64,000 bases of DNA. Source: Phylloscopus collybita (taxonomy: Eukaryota > Chordata > Aves > Passeriformes > Phylloscopidae). The position numbers and the translations under genes are program-made. The notes under the pieces are model-generated. The model did no database searches. It had not been told where the DNA came from and saw nothing but the letters and a program-made list of their open reading frames with translations. The stretch covers positions 14,069,501 through 14,133,500 of the forward strand of contig JAJNNQ010000026.1 of NCBI GenBank assembly GCA_027886175.1, given 5' to 3'. Shown here one piece after another: positions 53,001-64,000 of the stretch (position 1 is the first letter of the stretch; every line of letters begins with the position of its first letter).

Positions 53001-56000
53001 AGGGATGAGACATGAATGGGACACGGGATGCCTGCCTCGACCCAAGGGAGTGCTAATCCATCTCCTCCCATGAGTGTGCTCCCAGTGCCTCATCTTGACT
53101 CATCTGGGTGGGTCACTTGCTGCCCTTCTCATAGCAGCTGTGATGTTGAGCAGAAAGGACACAGAACTGCACCGCAGTCCCTCTTCATTCTGCCATGAGG
53201 ATGCTCACCCAGGGAGTGGGATCCTCAGGCTTGGTTGCTCAGGTTGCTCGGGTTGCAGGCTCCATGGTAAAGCATTCAGATCCCTGTCTTTGAACACATC
53301 CCTCTCTTTAAAAACCACTCACAGGAAGGGATGCTTCATTCACGGATGAAGATTTCATCTATAATGTCTACAGGAGGAATAATTTCAGAGATATATCTGT
53401 CTTCAGTGTTTTCTGTTGTCTAAAGTAGCTGTTAGTTGGTATCTGAGATAGGCTTCTGGATTTCTCTGGGAAGACCAGCTCCAGAACTTTCTAGGTATAT
53501 ACAACTTTTTTATATCAAGTAACTCAAGGAAAAGTACAGGAGACATTGTTTCAATCATTAATGTGATTTCCTGTAGCATAAAAAATAGAATTGTAGTAAA
53601 TATTTTTTTCATAACAGTATACCCAGATTTATCTTAGGGACCAGACAGCATCTTAGCTTCTTTAACTCCAAGCAAAGGAAGTCTTTAAAGCCATCCTGCT
53701 AGTTGATGACCTTTGCTACGTATGCTAGTGTGTCTTTGAAATCTGAATATATCTAGTTTCGTAGTGACTGATTATCTTGATACCGTTGTCTTTTAGATTG
53801 GGTCGTCCTTTTCTCCCTCATCTTCCTCCCAGCTTCCTGCAGGCTGCATTTGGTTGGGGAAACCTCGTGTTTTCCAGTATTGTAATTACAGCTTTCTCTA
53901 GGCTACAGTCTCAAGAAGTTTAAGGTAAATGTAGCTTGTGTGTTAGTTACTGTCCTTATTGCTGCATGTTCTCAGCCAGAAGTGGGTCCAGGAAGAGTTT
54001 ATCACTGAAAACAGCTGTTTTTCCTGCCCATACTTGCCTAGAGGCATGGAGCTGTAGTTCTCTGTGGCTGCAGAGCTCCTCTGTGCCCTGAGTTAGACAC
54101 TGCATTGCAAGCAAGGGTTTGGTTCTCTTGGTCCCTGGGGGTATCTAGCCCCACTGCAGAAGGAAATTAGCTTGGGGAAAGTATGCAGCATAAACAGGGA
54201 TTGGGAGCAATAGGTGTCAGAGGGGATTCCAGAGATGTAGGGGCAGTGGGGGGAAGGGGTGTCTCAATTGACATATGCCTTACATTGCATGTGAAACTAC
54301 TTGATGAAATTAAGGAGTAGTTTATTTTTATAATCTAAATGACGTTAGACCAGATGTAATTTGTAAGCCTAGAGGGGGTGCTTGGAGCTCATCCCTCAGG
54401 ACATGGGGGCATGTCTAGGCCAGGAGGACCCCCCCTGGCTGGAGGAACTGCCCTGCCCCTGCTGGAGTTGCTGGAGTGTCGAGCCAGGCTGTGACTCCTA
54501 GCTCATGTACAAACATACACACTGTAGTGTGCTAAATCCACCATAATCTCATCTTGTGCAAAGAAGTCTATGTCCTGTAAAGGAAAATCTTTCCTTTTGC
54601 TTCTGAACCTGTAGCAAACAATTCACCCAGGCTGGTTACAAGATTAGCATGTACAGCTCTATAGCCTGTCAACAAGTACAGTGTGAAAGTGCTGAGGGCT
54701 TTCTTTCAGAGCACTTGGGATAAGGCAGCTAAAGAATAGACTATTCAAACTCTGAATAGCTTTACTTTTGACTAAATTAAAAAAGACCTAAGAGGGAACT
54801 GCTGGTGGCCTCAGGGCTTTTAGGGTTTCTTTTTTTGCAGGAATTATTGTGATCCAGACACAGTAACTAACACTTAGAGCATTTCAGGGTTGAATTTGAA
54901 TCATCAGTGACAAAAATGGGGTAAATTAAAAATGCAAATTAAAAATGTACATAAAAGGTAATGCTTTGTGTGAACATTGCAATGTAGGGGGGAAACACCC
55001 TTTTGAGGTGGGGGAAGGTTGTAACATGCATTTGTACAATGCAAATTTTTCATGTTTTGACTGGCTTAATGTACTGTTTATGTGAAATTTTAAGTTTCCA
55101 GCAGGTATTTATTTGGTAGGGTATAAGTGAAATACTCCATTTTCTGCTTTGACACTCCAGCAAACTCTGTGATTTTAACAGTTCCTGAGGACAACTTAGT
55201 CCTCTCAGCACTGTTGTTTATTTTAAGGAAGTCCATGCCTCTGGATATTGCTCTCATCTCTAGTCTGGGCTGATTTTTTGCATCGCTTCATCTGCTTCTG
55301 CTGGAGAAGGTGGGATGTGTGGTGGGGCAAGACACTCTGAAGCACATCAGTAACCCAGCCTGTGTTGGCAGGGCACAGCTCCTTCCCGAGCTGGGAGGAC
55401 TCATCTTGCATGAAGCTGGGGTTTTGGCAGCCTACAGATGTCAGTGTGTGTCATTCTGATGACAGCAGTCCCATGGCAGGGAATGTGCTGTGGTGCTTGG
55501 TGCTCCTTCTCCATAGGCAGGGCACGGAGTAGCAAGGACTCAGTGTTTGCTTGGGAAGACACGGTTCTTCAGCCTTATAAGCCAAGACACATGCTGTAAA
55601 TGCAGTTTCCTGCTTGCTGGATCATCACCATCAGATGATCTTGTAGCAGTAACTGTTCACCACAGCCAGGGCAACTGGAGCATCAAACAAAGCAGAAGGC
55701 CAAAGCACCTCAGTGACAGGATGGTGTCCCCTCCAGGTGCTTACAAGGGCTAATGTTGTGCCACTGTGGAGGATGACTCGGTTGGTACCACAGCTGTTTG
55801 GTTTGGGGGAATTTTTTCTCCCCTACAACCTCACCTGCAGTAGATGAAGGCCTAATTAGAATGACTGTTCCAAAGCCCTCAAGAGTTTAGATTTTGGACT
55901 TGTAGGAACTACAAAGAAAAATGTAAAGGCCTTTTCTAGCACTAAATACCTTTCAAAATTGGAAATTTTACTATACTAAGGCCCATACCTATTATTGTCT

Positions 56001-58824
56001 CTGCTCCACTTACAATTGCCAAAAATTTTTAGCTCCCAAATATTAGAATAATTTCTCATTTGAGAAGAGCTGCATCCTCTCTTTCTGCCTGCAGTTCACT
56101 GTCAGCAAGCATGTCTGCTCTTCACCATAACCCTGAGTTATCAGTCCCATTAGGAGTAGGTTTTGTCAGTATTTCCAGAGGGTTTGGTTTTGCCTGCACA
56201 CTTTGTATAGCTCAGGAGATTGCTGTATTGGAAATGCTGTGCTCTAAGCTAGTGCTGGCCTCCCTCCTTTGCCCTTCCTCTTGCCTGGAAGGAGAGAGGC
56301 CTTCTCTAGTCTGGGAGATGCTGCAGCACAGTAAAAGTTCTCATTGTGTAGAACTAACGGAGTAAGTGGGAATTTTCCATACAGTGGTTTTGGAAGACAA
56401 GTCCTATTCTGAAAATGAGCAGTTACAAATGCAGAACAGTTTTCTCAGGACTTTGTTTTTGCTTATTATGACCCTAAATCCGTGTCCTGGTGGTGTGCTG
56501 TTCTTTCCAAATTATTTTGGCCCATCTTGTCATGAATAGATGCTTTACAGAAACACTGTGAGCTGAAGGGTGGGCAGACTAAGAATGCAATAAGTGAATT
56601 AAAAATTGTACATACATTCTGTGAAATTACTATTATGTCAAATTATTGCAATGTGTGGCATTACATGATGAGAAGATGTTGGTAGTGTAAAGTAAATTAC
56701 TGATGCACTGTGGTTTTGTTTGTGGCATGCATACAGTTTCCAGTGTAACTCCTCAGTCATAGCTCCCTTCAAAACACTGATTTGTATTATTTTTATTTAG
56801 AAATCTAAGCAATTATTATTATTATATATAATTATATATATTTATAATATATATAATATTATAGGTATTTTATATAATTAAATAAATAAATATTAGGGTC
56901 TTCAATAAAACTGTTTTAGAGCAAAATGTTGGCAGGAGAGTAGAATAATAATAATCCAGAATCACTGTTATCAGTGATCCTGTTTTAAACAAACAATCAG
57001 TCAAACAAAAAACTAATGCCACTGATTTCTGACTGTGTAATGGAAATACTGACTGGATTCAGAACACAAAGTCTGGGAACTGCATGTTCCAGTTTTATTT
57101 TCTTTTCATTCAAAAACCTTAAACCCCTTGATCACTATCTAAGTACCATCTAAAATTCCTCATGATCTTACCATACCTGGGTAGCTTCTTTACAGCTGAT
57201 GCAGTTTCCATCTCCCAGTCTCCAAGGGATAAATCCTACATCAGAGGGGAATCCTGTACCAGAGGAGAGTATTTGGATAAAGAAACAAACTGAAAAGGTC
57301 ACAGTTGTAAACTACTGTATTCTTGTACTGCTGGTTCTTACACTGCAGGAGGGTTTTGAGCATTGTAATTTGGAGAGATTCTGTGCTCATTAGCTGTGGT
57401 ATTTTTATGGACCAGTGGCTTTCCAATCACCACTCCCAGAGAGGGAGACTTTCCTCCTAAGTTGTTCTTCTGAGCTCTGCTGCTCAGTTGTTTGGGGTTT
57501 TATGTTATTCAATCATAGAATTAATGTTGGGGTTTTGAATAAACTTTAAAGAAGTAATGCTGTGGTGGCTAGGAAATACGATACAAATTTTCTTTATTAA
57601 TTTCTTAGACCTGTCACTGTAAAAGAAGCACCACTGAAAGCCCTGATGAATGATGTTGGATGCTTCACTGCAACAGCAGTGCTTTTAGAATATTGACTTC
57701 TGTGGCTCTTGAGAGGGGAAAAAAAAAACCCCAAACTACTTTGATATTCTAGAGAAGCTGATAATTTTGATAACAAGATAGTTCTTAGTTTCCTTGCTGT
57801 TCTACCAGGAAAAGAACCAAACAGTAAGGCTTTGGAAGGTTTCAATTCTGATTACACCACTAATATATTCTGGCTTTGTGATTTCTACTATGTATAATCT
57901 CACATTGAAGTATGTATTTTTATTTTAAAAGACAGGCATGGAAAGCTGATTTTGATTTTTTGTTTTTAGATTTATTTTGGGGTTTCTTGCTTCTTGGTTC
58001 TGTGTTTTCCTTTTAAAACTCTTAGGAATACATCACCATATGAAAATGAATAGCATGTTTCACATTTTAGAGTGTTGAGTGAAAAAATTATGTGGTCCAT
58101 GGCATGAAATTCTATGATGTGGAACTTTGAATGTTATAAAATTGCTTTGTAAATGTCCCTTGAGTCATATTTTGCTGGACTACTCACATCATGTTCTAAT
58201 AACATAATCTCAAGATATCTCAAAGTATCAAGATGCCTTTAAGCTTTGTAGTCTTCCTTATATATGACAGGGATTTTTTTACCTGTTATCCTTGGAGTAG
58301 AAAAAACCATCCCCTGTGACACCTGGGTTTTTTCTTGTTGTGTTGTTTGGGGATGGAGTTTGTTGTCTCCAGGAACAGAGAGCAGCTTTGTTCAACCCAT
58401 TAATGAGAATGATTTGACCAAAATCCAGAGAGAGATGGAGGAAGTGAACGAGGAAGAAGAGTTCACTGTCTCTTCTTGTTAAAGAGCTGGGTAGGACATT
58501 TTAAAAAGCTCTCAGGGAGCAGGGTCTGGACCAACAAGTCCTTCTCAGCAGTGAGGCTGTACAAAGGTTTGTCACAGGATGTTGTGAATGCAACACACAG
58601 CTTTACATGGTATTCAGTGGCCGTTCAGTGGTTGCTACATGGATCACAGATACAGAAAACATGTTCTTCAGCTGAATGAATATTAAAGTTTGATCCTGGA
58701 ATCACAGAGCTGCAAGGGTAATTGGATCGTAATGCAGTCTGTGGTTTTAGGCAATAAAACTTTGATAAAATTTAATTGATGAAAAAAAATGTGTAAGTAA
58801 TTCATCTTTTCTTCACTTGTCCAG
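50006..58824 (+). other. POPDC3: Probable POPDC3 intron 1
   Basis: This span of about 8.8 kb lies between the candidate first exon and the strong acceptor CTTCACTTGTCCAG at 58824. It contains a GC-richer patch at 52.4-52.8 kb with overlapping open frames on both strands, an AT repeat (56811-56896) and a possible tiny CR1 remnant near 57511-57560 (AATCATAGAATTAATGTTGG). A 72-codon frame at 58264-58482 ends in an acidic stretch (REMEEVNEEEEF), but I cannot assign it. No other gene is recognised. Confidence 0.6.
56811..56896. repeat. AT-rich microsatellite (ATT/TA)
   Basis: ATTATT units followed by alternating TA and AAAT/AATA units over about 85 bp. Confidence 0.9.
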
Positions 58825-59066
58825 ATCAGATGAAGCTACAGATGACATGACCAAAGTCAAAACAATGCATGAACTGATGAGAAACAGCACTGAGAACATT
58901 AGCTGCTTAGTTGCTGGAAATCCTAAGCGTGACTTCACTACCAGAAGAGACCCTGATCATTGAGCAGTTTGCAAGAATGGAAAACCAAAGGAAAACCAAA
59001 ACTAGCTGCATCTCATAAATAAAAAAAAATTTCAAGATTCAGCTGAATGAAAAAATTATTCCAGCC
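58825..59066 (+). other. POPDC3: Probable POPDC3 5'UTR (start of exon 2) with upstream reading frames
   Basis: The segment runs from a strong acceptor (TTCTTCACTTGTCCAG) to the start codon. If transcribed it carries several upstream ATGs: a 6-codon frame at 58830-58850 and a 38-codon frame at 58847-58963, both ending before the main start. A weaker acceptor, TTATTCCAG at 59064, would remove them all. Which acceptor is used cannot be decided from sequence. Confidence 0.45.
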
Positions 59067-59557
59067 ATGGGAGAAAATGGAAGTTTTTGGGAAAGTTTGA
59101 TATATGCACATCCTACATGTACCACCTGGAAGCAAGAGGCAGAGGGATCTATCTACCACCTAGCCAGTATTTTCTTTGTTGTGGGCTTCATGGGTGGAAG
59201 TGGATTCTTTGGGCTCCTGTACGTCTTCAGCTTGCTTGGACTGGGCTTTCTCTGCTCATCTGTTTGGGCTTGGCTGGATGTGTGTGCTGCTGATATATTC
59301 TCCTGGAATTTTGTACTGTTCGCTATATGCTTCGTCCAGTTCGTTTATGTTACCTACCAAGTCAGGAGTGTTGCCTTTGACAGAGAATTCCAGGAACTCT
59401 ACAGTGCTCTCTTCCAGCCTCTGGGAATTTCCTTGACTGTGTACAGGAAGATTGTCTTGTGCTGCGACGCAGAAGTGATTACCCTGGAGAAGGAGCATTG
59501 TTATGCCATGCAGGGCAAAACACCTATTGACAAACTGTCCTTGCTTGTGTCAGGCAG
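59067..59557 (+). CDS. POPDC3: Popeye domain-containing protein 3, first coding exon (residues 1-164)
   Basis: POPDC3 belongs to the Popeye family: three-pass membrane proteins of heart and skeletal muscle that bind cAMP and modulate ion channels such as TREK-1. The start ATG lies in a good context (gccATGG) and gives MGENGSFWESL, collinear with mammalian POPDC3. An N-glycosylation sequon (NGS, residue 4) sits in the extracellular N terminus. Hydrophobic spans fall at about 31-46, 47-69 and 78-97 (for example GGSGFFGLLYVFSLLGLGF). The cytosolic Popeye domain begins near residue 98 and includes the conserved block FQPLGIS and EKEHCYAMQGK, then DKLSLLVSG. The donor is GGCAG|GTTTGT and the exon ends two bases into an Arg codon. 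Confidence 0.97.
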
Positions 59558-61314
59558 GTTTGTATTGCTTTGGTCAGGGTTTCTGCAAATGTCTTTATTT
59601 TCCTCTCCTTATTGAAAATGAAAGAAAAAAAAAAGGAAAAAGCCTGATTTGTGTCTTGTTTGTTTATTTTCCAGTACAATAGATTAAATATTAATGGAAG
59701 TAATATAAATATTAATAGGTTAAATACACTTGTCTAGGCTAGCACTAGCATAAAAACACTAAGCATGGAATCTGTAATAGCATAAAGAAAAGAATTTGAA
59801 GTCATTCTTTTCCAAGCTGCTGTATCATAGCATTTAATAGGTTAGGCAGATAAAGGGAATAAATGCGGGTTTTCAGTGTTCAGGTTATGGCTTGCTGTCT
59901 GTCTGCTGCCTAGCTGATGAGCACAGCATCTGTCCTATTTTTCTTTACTAGTATCATCTGAAATGGGGCAAAAAAATTAGTTACAAAACTGAATATACTG
60001 AGATAAGCTCTGTTTAAAAGAGATCTTGAGTTTGATACAGATTGTATTCGATTGCTTTCAAGGGGGTGGAAAAAGAGCCTCTGTAAGGAAGGGGAAAAGA
60101 CTTAAAACTGCCCTTTCTTTACAAAAGGATGTAGTTGTCCCTTATCAAGACTTGCAGACCTGGGTCTACAGTTACTGTATATTGTGGCCCTGTGTTAGAC
60201 CCTGAGGCAGTAAAACCACCTGCTTGTACTCCCTGCTTCCAGGAGAGCTTTCTGGCAGCTTTGCTGATGCTTTCCTGGAGGGAAACATTAGCTTTTGTAC
60301 TGTATGCAAAGCAGGGTGCAGTACCAGACCACCACAAGAATAGGTGGGACACCCAGAGGTGGTGGACATGGACTGTCCTTGATGGGACACTTGGTGTGTA
60401 CTTTTTGACAGGCTGCTGCATGGATAGATGGAACTTGCAGGCAGCTTGACACTCAGCTGATTTAGGACTACTTGCAATGAACAATATGGATCATGGGCAG
60501 TTTTCCTTAGTGACACGCTGGTTCAGAGCGTTCTGGGGAGCTCCCTAGGGAGTACCTCATGGAAATTGCTTTTGATGTTACCAAAGGAGAGGTATCCATC
60601 CTTCTACATGCCCAACCAGTTAGTAATCACCCAGGGTTCTTGCTGCCCTTTGCCATGTGGTACAGGGCAACTTGTGTGCCTTCAAATGTATATGTTGTTT
60701 AAAAGGTAGCAAGGAAAGGAATTTTTTGTTTGGCATCTTCAGATGGCCACAGAATTCAGACAGAGATTCCCATACCTCCAGCCTGTTCTTCTGGCTCCAG
60801 ACATGGTCCTGTGGCCATGTAATTCCTGTTAAACATGGAGAGGGACCTAGCTAACACATGCCATGCGGCACTCCTGCTTCCCACTCCCAGTTTTTGCCAC
60901 TTTGTTCTCTCTAAAGCATGTATTTGCCAAAACCAGAAGTAAATCCCATGGTTTTAGGGGAAGGAGGTAAGTGCTGTTACAGGCATTGGTCTTTCACCTC
61001 TCCAGTGCATGATGGCCTTTTAATAGCAAAGCTTGTGCATCACTGCACAGACCTACCACAGAGAGAATAATGTGGTTTGAATAGGGCCTGGAAAGATTTC
61101 CTTTTCAGTTGCATGATTGTCTTGTATTTTCTTTCAACTGGCCTGAGTAAGTTGGGTTCAAAAATATAATTAGGATAATGTTGACCGTTGATTGCTTTTT
61201 AATGCTTTCAGAGCTTAGTTTAAATTTCTCAGACAGTAGAAATAGCACATTCTTGTAGTAGTCATTGCTGGTGTTCAGGTAGTGACAACAAATTAACACA
61301 TCTTATCTTGGTAG
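59558..61314 (+). other. POPDC3: POPDC3 intron 2
   Basis: This 1.76-kb intron has a donor GTTTGT (not the commonest form) and an acceptor TCTTGGTAG. Open frames of about 100-120 codons around 60119-60516 overlap on both strands and resemble no family. Nothing else is seen. Confidence 0.9.
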
Positions 61315-61423
61315 GATCAGAGTGACAGTTGATGGGGAGTTTCTGCATTATATTTTTCCTCTTCAATTTCTGGACTCTCCTGAATGGGATTCACTGAGGC
61401 CCACAGAAGAGGGGATTTTCCAG
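61315..61423 (+). CDS. POPDC3: Popeye domain-containing protein 3, middle coding exon (residues 164-200)
   Basis: The exon encodes IRVTVDGEFLHYIFPLQF, then LDSPEWDSLRPTEEGIFQ. DSPE (residues 184-187) is one of the two signature motifs of the Popeye cAMP-binding pocket. FQ at the end begins the second signature, FQVT (199-202), completed by the next exon. The acceptor is TCTTGGTAG and the donor TTCCAG|GTAAAA. The exon is 109 bp and ends on a codon boundary, leaving exactly 200 codons so far. Both phosphate-cassette motifs are intact, so cAMP binding is expected. Confidence 0.97.
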
Positions 61424-62308
61424 GTAAAAGTTAAGGGGGGGGTTGTTTGTTTTGGGGTGTTTTGGGTTGTTTTTTGTGGTTTTTTTAGTGCTACAGGAAA
61501 CTGTTCAAGTACTGTTTGATTGAGAAATAAATTTATTCAGTTGTGGGTTTTGTTTGTGATACTATGCAAACAAGTGGTATTCCATTAGTTTGGGAAGTCC
61601 TCTTTATCAGTTGGACTGGTTTTGCTGTTTGTGACTTGTTACAGCAAGAAAATGGGGGGTTTCTTAAAGCTAATGTGGGAGGTAGGCTCTGTTTGCGTTC
61701 TTTGGCTGTGCTGGTATTCAGCCCTGAGAAGCCAGGTTTCCTCCGGGTGGGAAGAAGCTGGTGCTGAAGAGGTTTCCCAGTGGGAGAGGAGCCAGGGGCA
61801 GGCAGACGTGCCTGTGACACAGCTTGGCACGGGTCACAGCGTGGGACACGGTGCTGCTGGGGCTGCCCCTGCGCTCTGCGCGCCCTCCCGCTGCTGTCAC
61901 TTGACTGAGGCGCTGGCTCCTGTCTGTGCTGGATCTGATCTCTGCTGTCACGAGGACAAATGGCATTTGTTGAGAGCTTTCTTTAGACCTGCCTTTTCAG
62001 CTGAGGCTGCTAAGAGTGGAGCAGGGAGTGCAGGGCTGAACCATGTGGCACTGAACCAGGCGTGCCGTATGGGCACAAGGCACATTGCCATTGAGGCTGA
62101 CTAGATGTGATCACTTAGTCCATATCCAGTCACCCTTCTCACTTGTCTTTTGCATGCAGTAACCTCCCAGAGCTCTCTGGCTCAGTTAAAAGGTTCTGAT
62201 GGCAGCAGACAGGTTCTGCTGGGAGAGGGGGGTGCCTTCGGAGCAAGGGCAGCAACAGCAGCACCACCACCACCTTGTCACCTGGCTGTTCATTTCTCTC
62301 TTCTCTAG
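61424..62308 (+). other. POPDC3: POPDC3 intron 3
   Basis: This 885-bp intron has a donor GTAAAA and an acceptor CTCTTCTCTAG. It contains a GT-rich tract just after the donor (61435-61490). Its second half is GC-richer, with overlapping frames on both strands such as 61622-62104 and 61718-61966, none with a recognisable domain. Confidence 0.9.
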
Positions 62309-62638
62309 GTGACACTTACAGCAGAGACAGATTGTCGGTACGTGGCCTGGAGGAGAAAGAAGCTCTACCTGCTGTTCGCTAAACACCGCTTCATCTCTCG
62401 TCTGTTCTCAATTTTAATTGGGAGCGACATTGCTGAAAAACTGTACGCCCTGAACGACAGGGTGCACGTGGGGCAAGGCTTTAGGTACGACATCCGCTTG
62501 CCCAACTTCTACCACGTGGCCCTGCCGGAGAGCCCTCCGGTGCAGCCCTCCCACCGCTCCCACCAGCTCCAGCGAGGGTCCCCCCGGCGCAAGCCCGCCG
62601 GGGTCACAAACTGCGGCTCCCTCCTCGCACCCTCCTAG
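62309..62638 (+). CDS. POPDC3: Popeye domain-containing protein 3, last coding exon (residues 201-309, stop TAG)
   Basis: The exon opens with VTLTAETDCRY, completing the FQVT cAMP-binding motif, and continues with KKLYLLFAKHRFISRLFS and LIGSDIAEKLYALNDRV, all typical of POPDC3. The Popeye domain ends around YDIRLPNFY (260-268). The remaining 41 residues are Pro/Ser/Arg-rich (for example ESPPVQPSHRS) and encoded by very GC-rich DNA. They do not align well with the mammalian tail as I recall it. The whole protein is 309 residues, about 15-20 longer than the 291 of mammals, and the excess is all at this end. The stop TAG is at 62636-62638. Confidence 0.96.
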   Translation: MTLTAETDCRYVAWRRKKLYLLFAKHRFISRLFSILIGSDIAEKLYALNDRVHVGQGFRYDIRLPNFYHVALPESPPVQPSHRSHQLQRGSPRRKPAGVTNCGSLLAPS

Positions 62639-63500
62639 GAAAGGAGGGAAAGTGCTGCTGCAGCCCTTCCTCAAAGCGATGAAGGGAAATGGAAGGTGGC
62701 AAAGCAGAAGAGCAGAGAGACAAAAGCCAGATGAAGCCAAATTTGTCTGACAAGTGCCATTTGTGTTAATCGGAGTGGGTTGAATTCCCTGTCTCAAGCC
62801 AGCAGGTTGGCTTCTGCATTTTGTCTGTGCAATATGTTTACTTTCTGTTGAGACTCCTGTTGATCTTCATCTCTTTCGTTTTGGAGGACAACAAATCATA
62901 CCAGTCTGAGGTCTTATTGCAATTATGGTGGCCTCTGTGGTGGTGTGCTGTTCTGTTGTTTTGTTGCTGGTTTTTTTTAAAGCAAGCCCATGGTATTTGT
63001 AATAATATTTTTCTCAAAAAAAAAATTTTGTCTCAAAAAAAATGAAGTATAGTCAGAATAGTCTCGAATACAAGTAAGTTGTCTTCAAAACATAGCAACT
63101 TGCTTGTAATGTTCTTTTTTTGTGCCATGTGAACATTCTCTCAATTTACATGAATAATGATACAGAAAAAAGACTAAAGAACGATTGAATTAGGTTTGTT
63201 TCTTAAAGAAATGAAAGATTTTGAAATGTACAGCAATATTGTTAAAAATCCAAACAAAACAACAAATTCTGTCCCACGAGTAATTGGTTTCTCTCTGACT
63301 GTCCTTAAGAGGTATTACATGAAAACAAACGTGTCATTGCTTGCATTAGAAAAATAAAAGAGCTGTAACTGCTGCAAATACAGCTTAAGGGAAATGGTTG
63401 TGTAGCGTGTCTGATAGAATGTGATGCTATAGGACCTGGGCTTCTGCAGTGTGAATGTCCTTTGTGACATGTACAATAAATAATGTTAGTCAATCTACTG
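62639..63500 (+). other. POPDC3: POPDC3 3'UTR
   Basis: An AT-rich stretch of about 0.85 kb follows the stop codon. AATAAA occurs at 63353-63358, 63475-63480 and 63575-63580. The middle one is best supported because GT-rich sequence (GTTTGTTGTA, then TGTGTTTGTCGG) follows it. Alternative ends are possible. Confidence 0.65.
63475..63480 (+). terminator. POPDC3: Candidate POPDC3 polyadenylation signal AATAAA
   Basis: A canonical hexamer with a GT-rich downstream region within about 30-70 bp. Neighbouring AATAAA copies at 63353 and 63575 could be used as well. Confidence 0.5.
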
Positions 63501-64000
63501 CCAAACCACTGGAGTTTGTTGTATAATATTCTTTTTAGCTGTGTTTGTCGGGAAGAGATTAAAACAGCTGCAGCAATAAATACAATTTTTAACTGACACG
63601 TTCTTGTTTAGCTTCCAGAGTCACTTTTCTGTGCCTATGAAATTCTTGATTTAGAAGATATTCTCTCTCTAATTCTGTGGTGTTTTAATGACATAAGGGA
63701 GCCTCAGATCACACTTCAGTAGCAGAGAGTTGGTTTTGACCCTCGGGGTCACTGTGCCTTTGAAGAGAAGTGTCCGAATGTCTTTGCTAACTCACCTTCC
63801 CACTGCTCTGCCTGATGCCTGCCAGTAATCAAAAAGTAAGAAGCATTACTATTTTATGAGAATGGATTGCTGCTTGATATGTCTGGAAGTAGATAATATT
63901 TTTAATATTTTAAAATTGCTGGCTTGTTCGGTAGGATGACCCTTGTGTACTTCTCTATGTGTGGGTGTGCATGTAAGTTTAGATCTTGTGAGTTGTTTCT
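63501..64000. other. Intergenic sequence downstream of POPDC3
   Basis: I see no gene here. By conserved gene order BVES (POPDC1) would be expected further right on the same strand, but nothing of it appears within these 500 bp. Confidence 0.6.

Noticed and set aside
57511..57560. Possible CR1 3' tail remnant (AATCATAGAATTAATGTTGG)
   Set aside because: Only about 20 bp resembles CR1 and the similarity fades at once, so it was mentioned under the intron but not listed as an element.

Overview
The window is vertebrate nuclear DNA, almost certainly from a bird and possibly a passerine. The signs are split genes with GT/AG introns, 3' tails of CR1 LINEs ending in the avian ATTCTGTG repeat or its complement, AT-rich introns, and one very GC-rich CpG-island promoter. 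The two recognisable genes lie in tandem on the + strand, in the order known for the PREP-POPDC3-BVES block (human 6q21).

Region 1 (1-22.9 kb) holds the 3' part of PREP, prolyl endopeptidase. Five coding exons (7277-7413, 13075-13169, 16294-16425, 21374-21530, 22318-22612) join in frame to encode the last 271 residues. The catalytic Ser, Asp and His and the S1-pocket residues are all present. The introns hold a CR1 tail, a probable reverse-oriented retroviral LTR, a long decayed CR1-clade LINE, a 28-bp perfect palindrome and an unidentified open frame with one hydrophobic segment.

Region 2 (22.9-49.4 kb) is intergenic. I see no convincing protein gene. It contains three CR1 3' tails, a second long decayed LINE of the same type as the intronic one but in the opposite orientation, simple repeats, a few GC-rich blocks with chance-looking open frames, and a 398-bp interval bounded by about 32-bp inverted repeats.

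Region 3 (49.4-64 kb) is POPDC3, a Popeye-domain cAMP-binding membrane protein of muscle. A CpG island at about 49.44-50.54 kb carries a candidate core promoter and a non-coding first exon with a strong splice donor at 50005/50006. After a first intron of nearly 9 kb, three coding exons (59067-59557, 61315-61423, 62309-62638) encode a complete 309-residue protein. The 3'UTR probably ends after the AATAAA at 63475-63480. BVES would be expected beyond the right edge.

The two genes do not form an operon; their adjacency is conserved synteny. I found no tRNA, rRNA or CRISPR, and nothing that amounts to a new biological system. The most interesting leftovers are the unidentified membrane-type open frame inside PREP, the paired LINE fossils, the 48.2-48.6 kb inverted repeat, the 28-bp inverted repeat in the POPDC3 CpG island, and upstream reading frames in the probable POPDC3 5'UTR.
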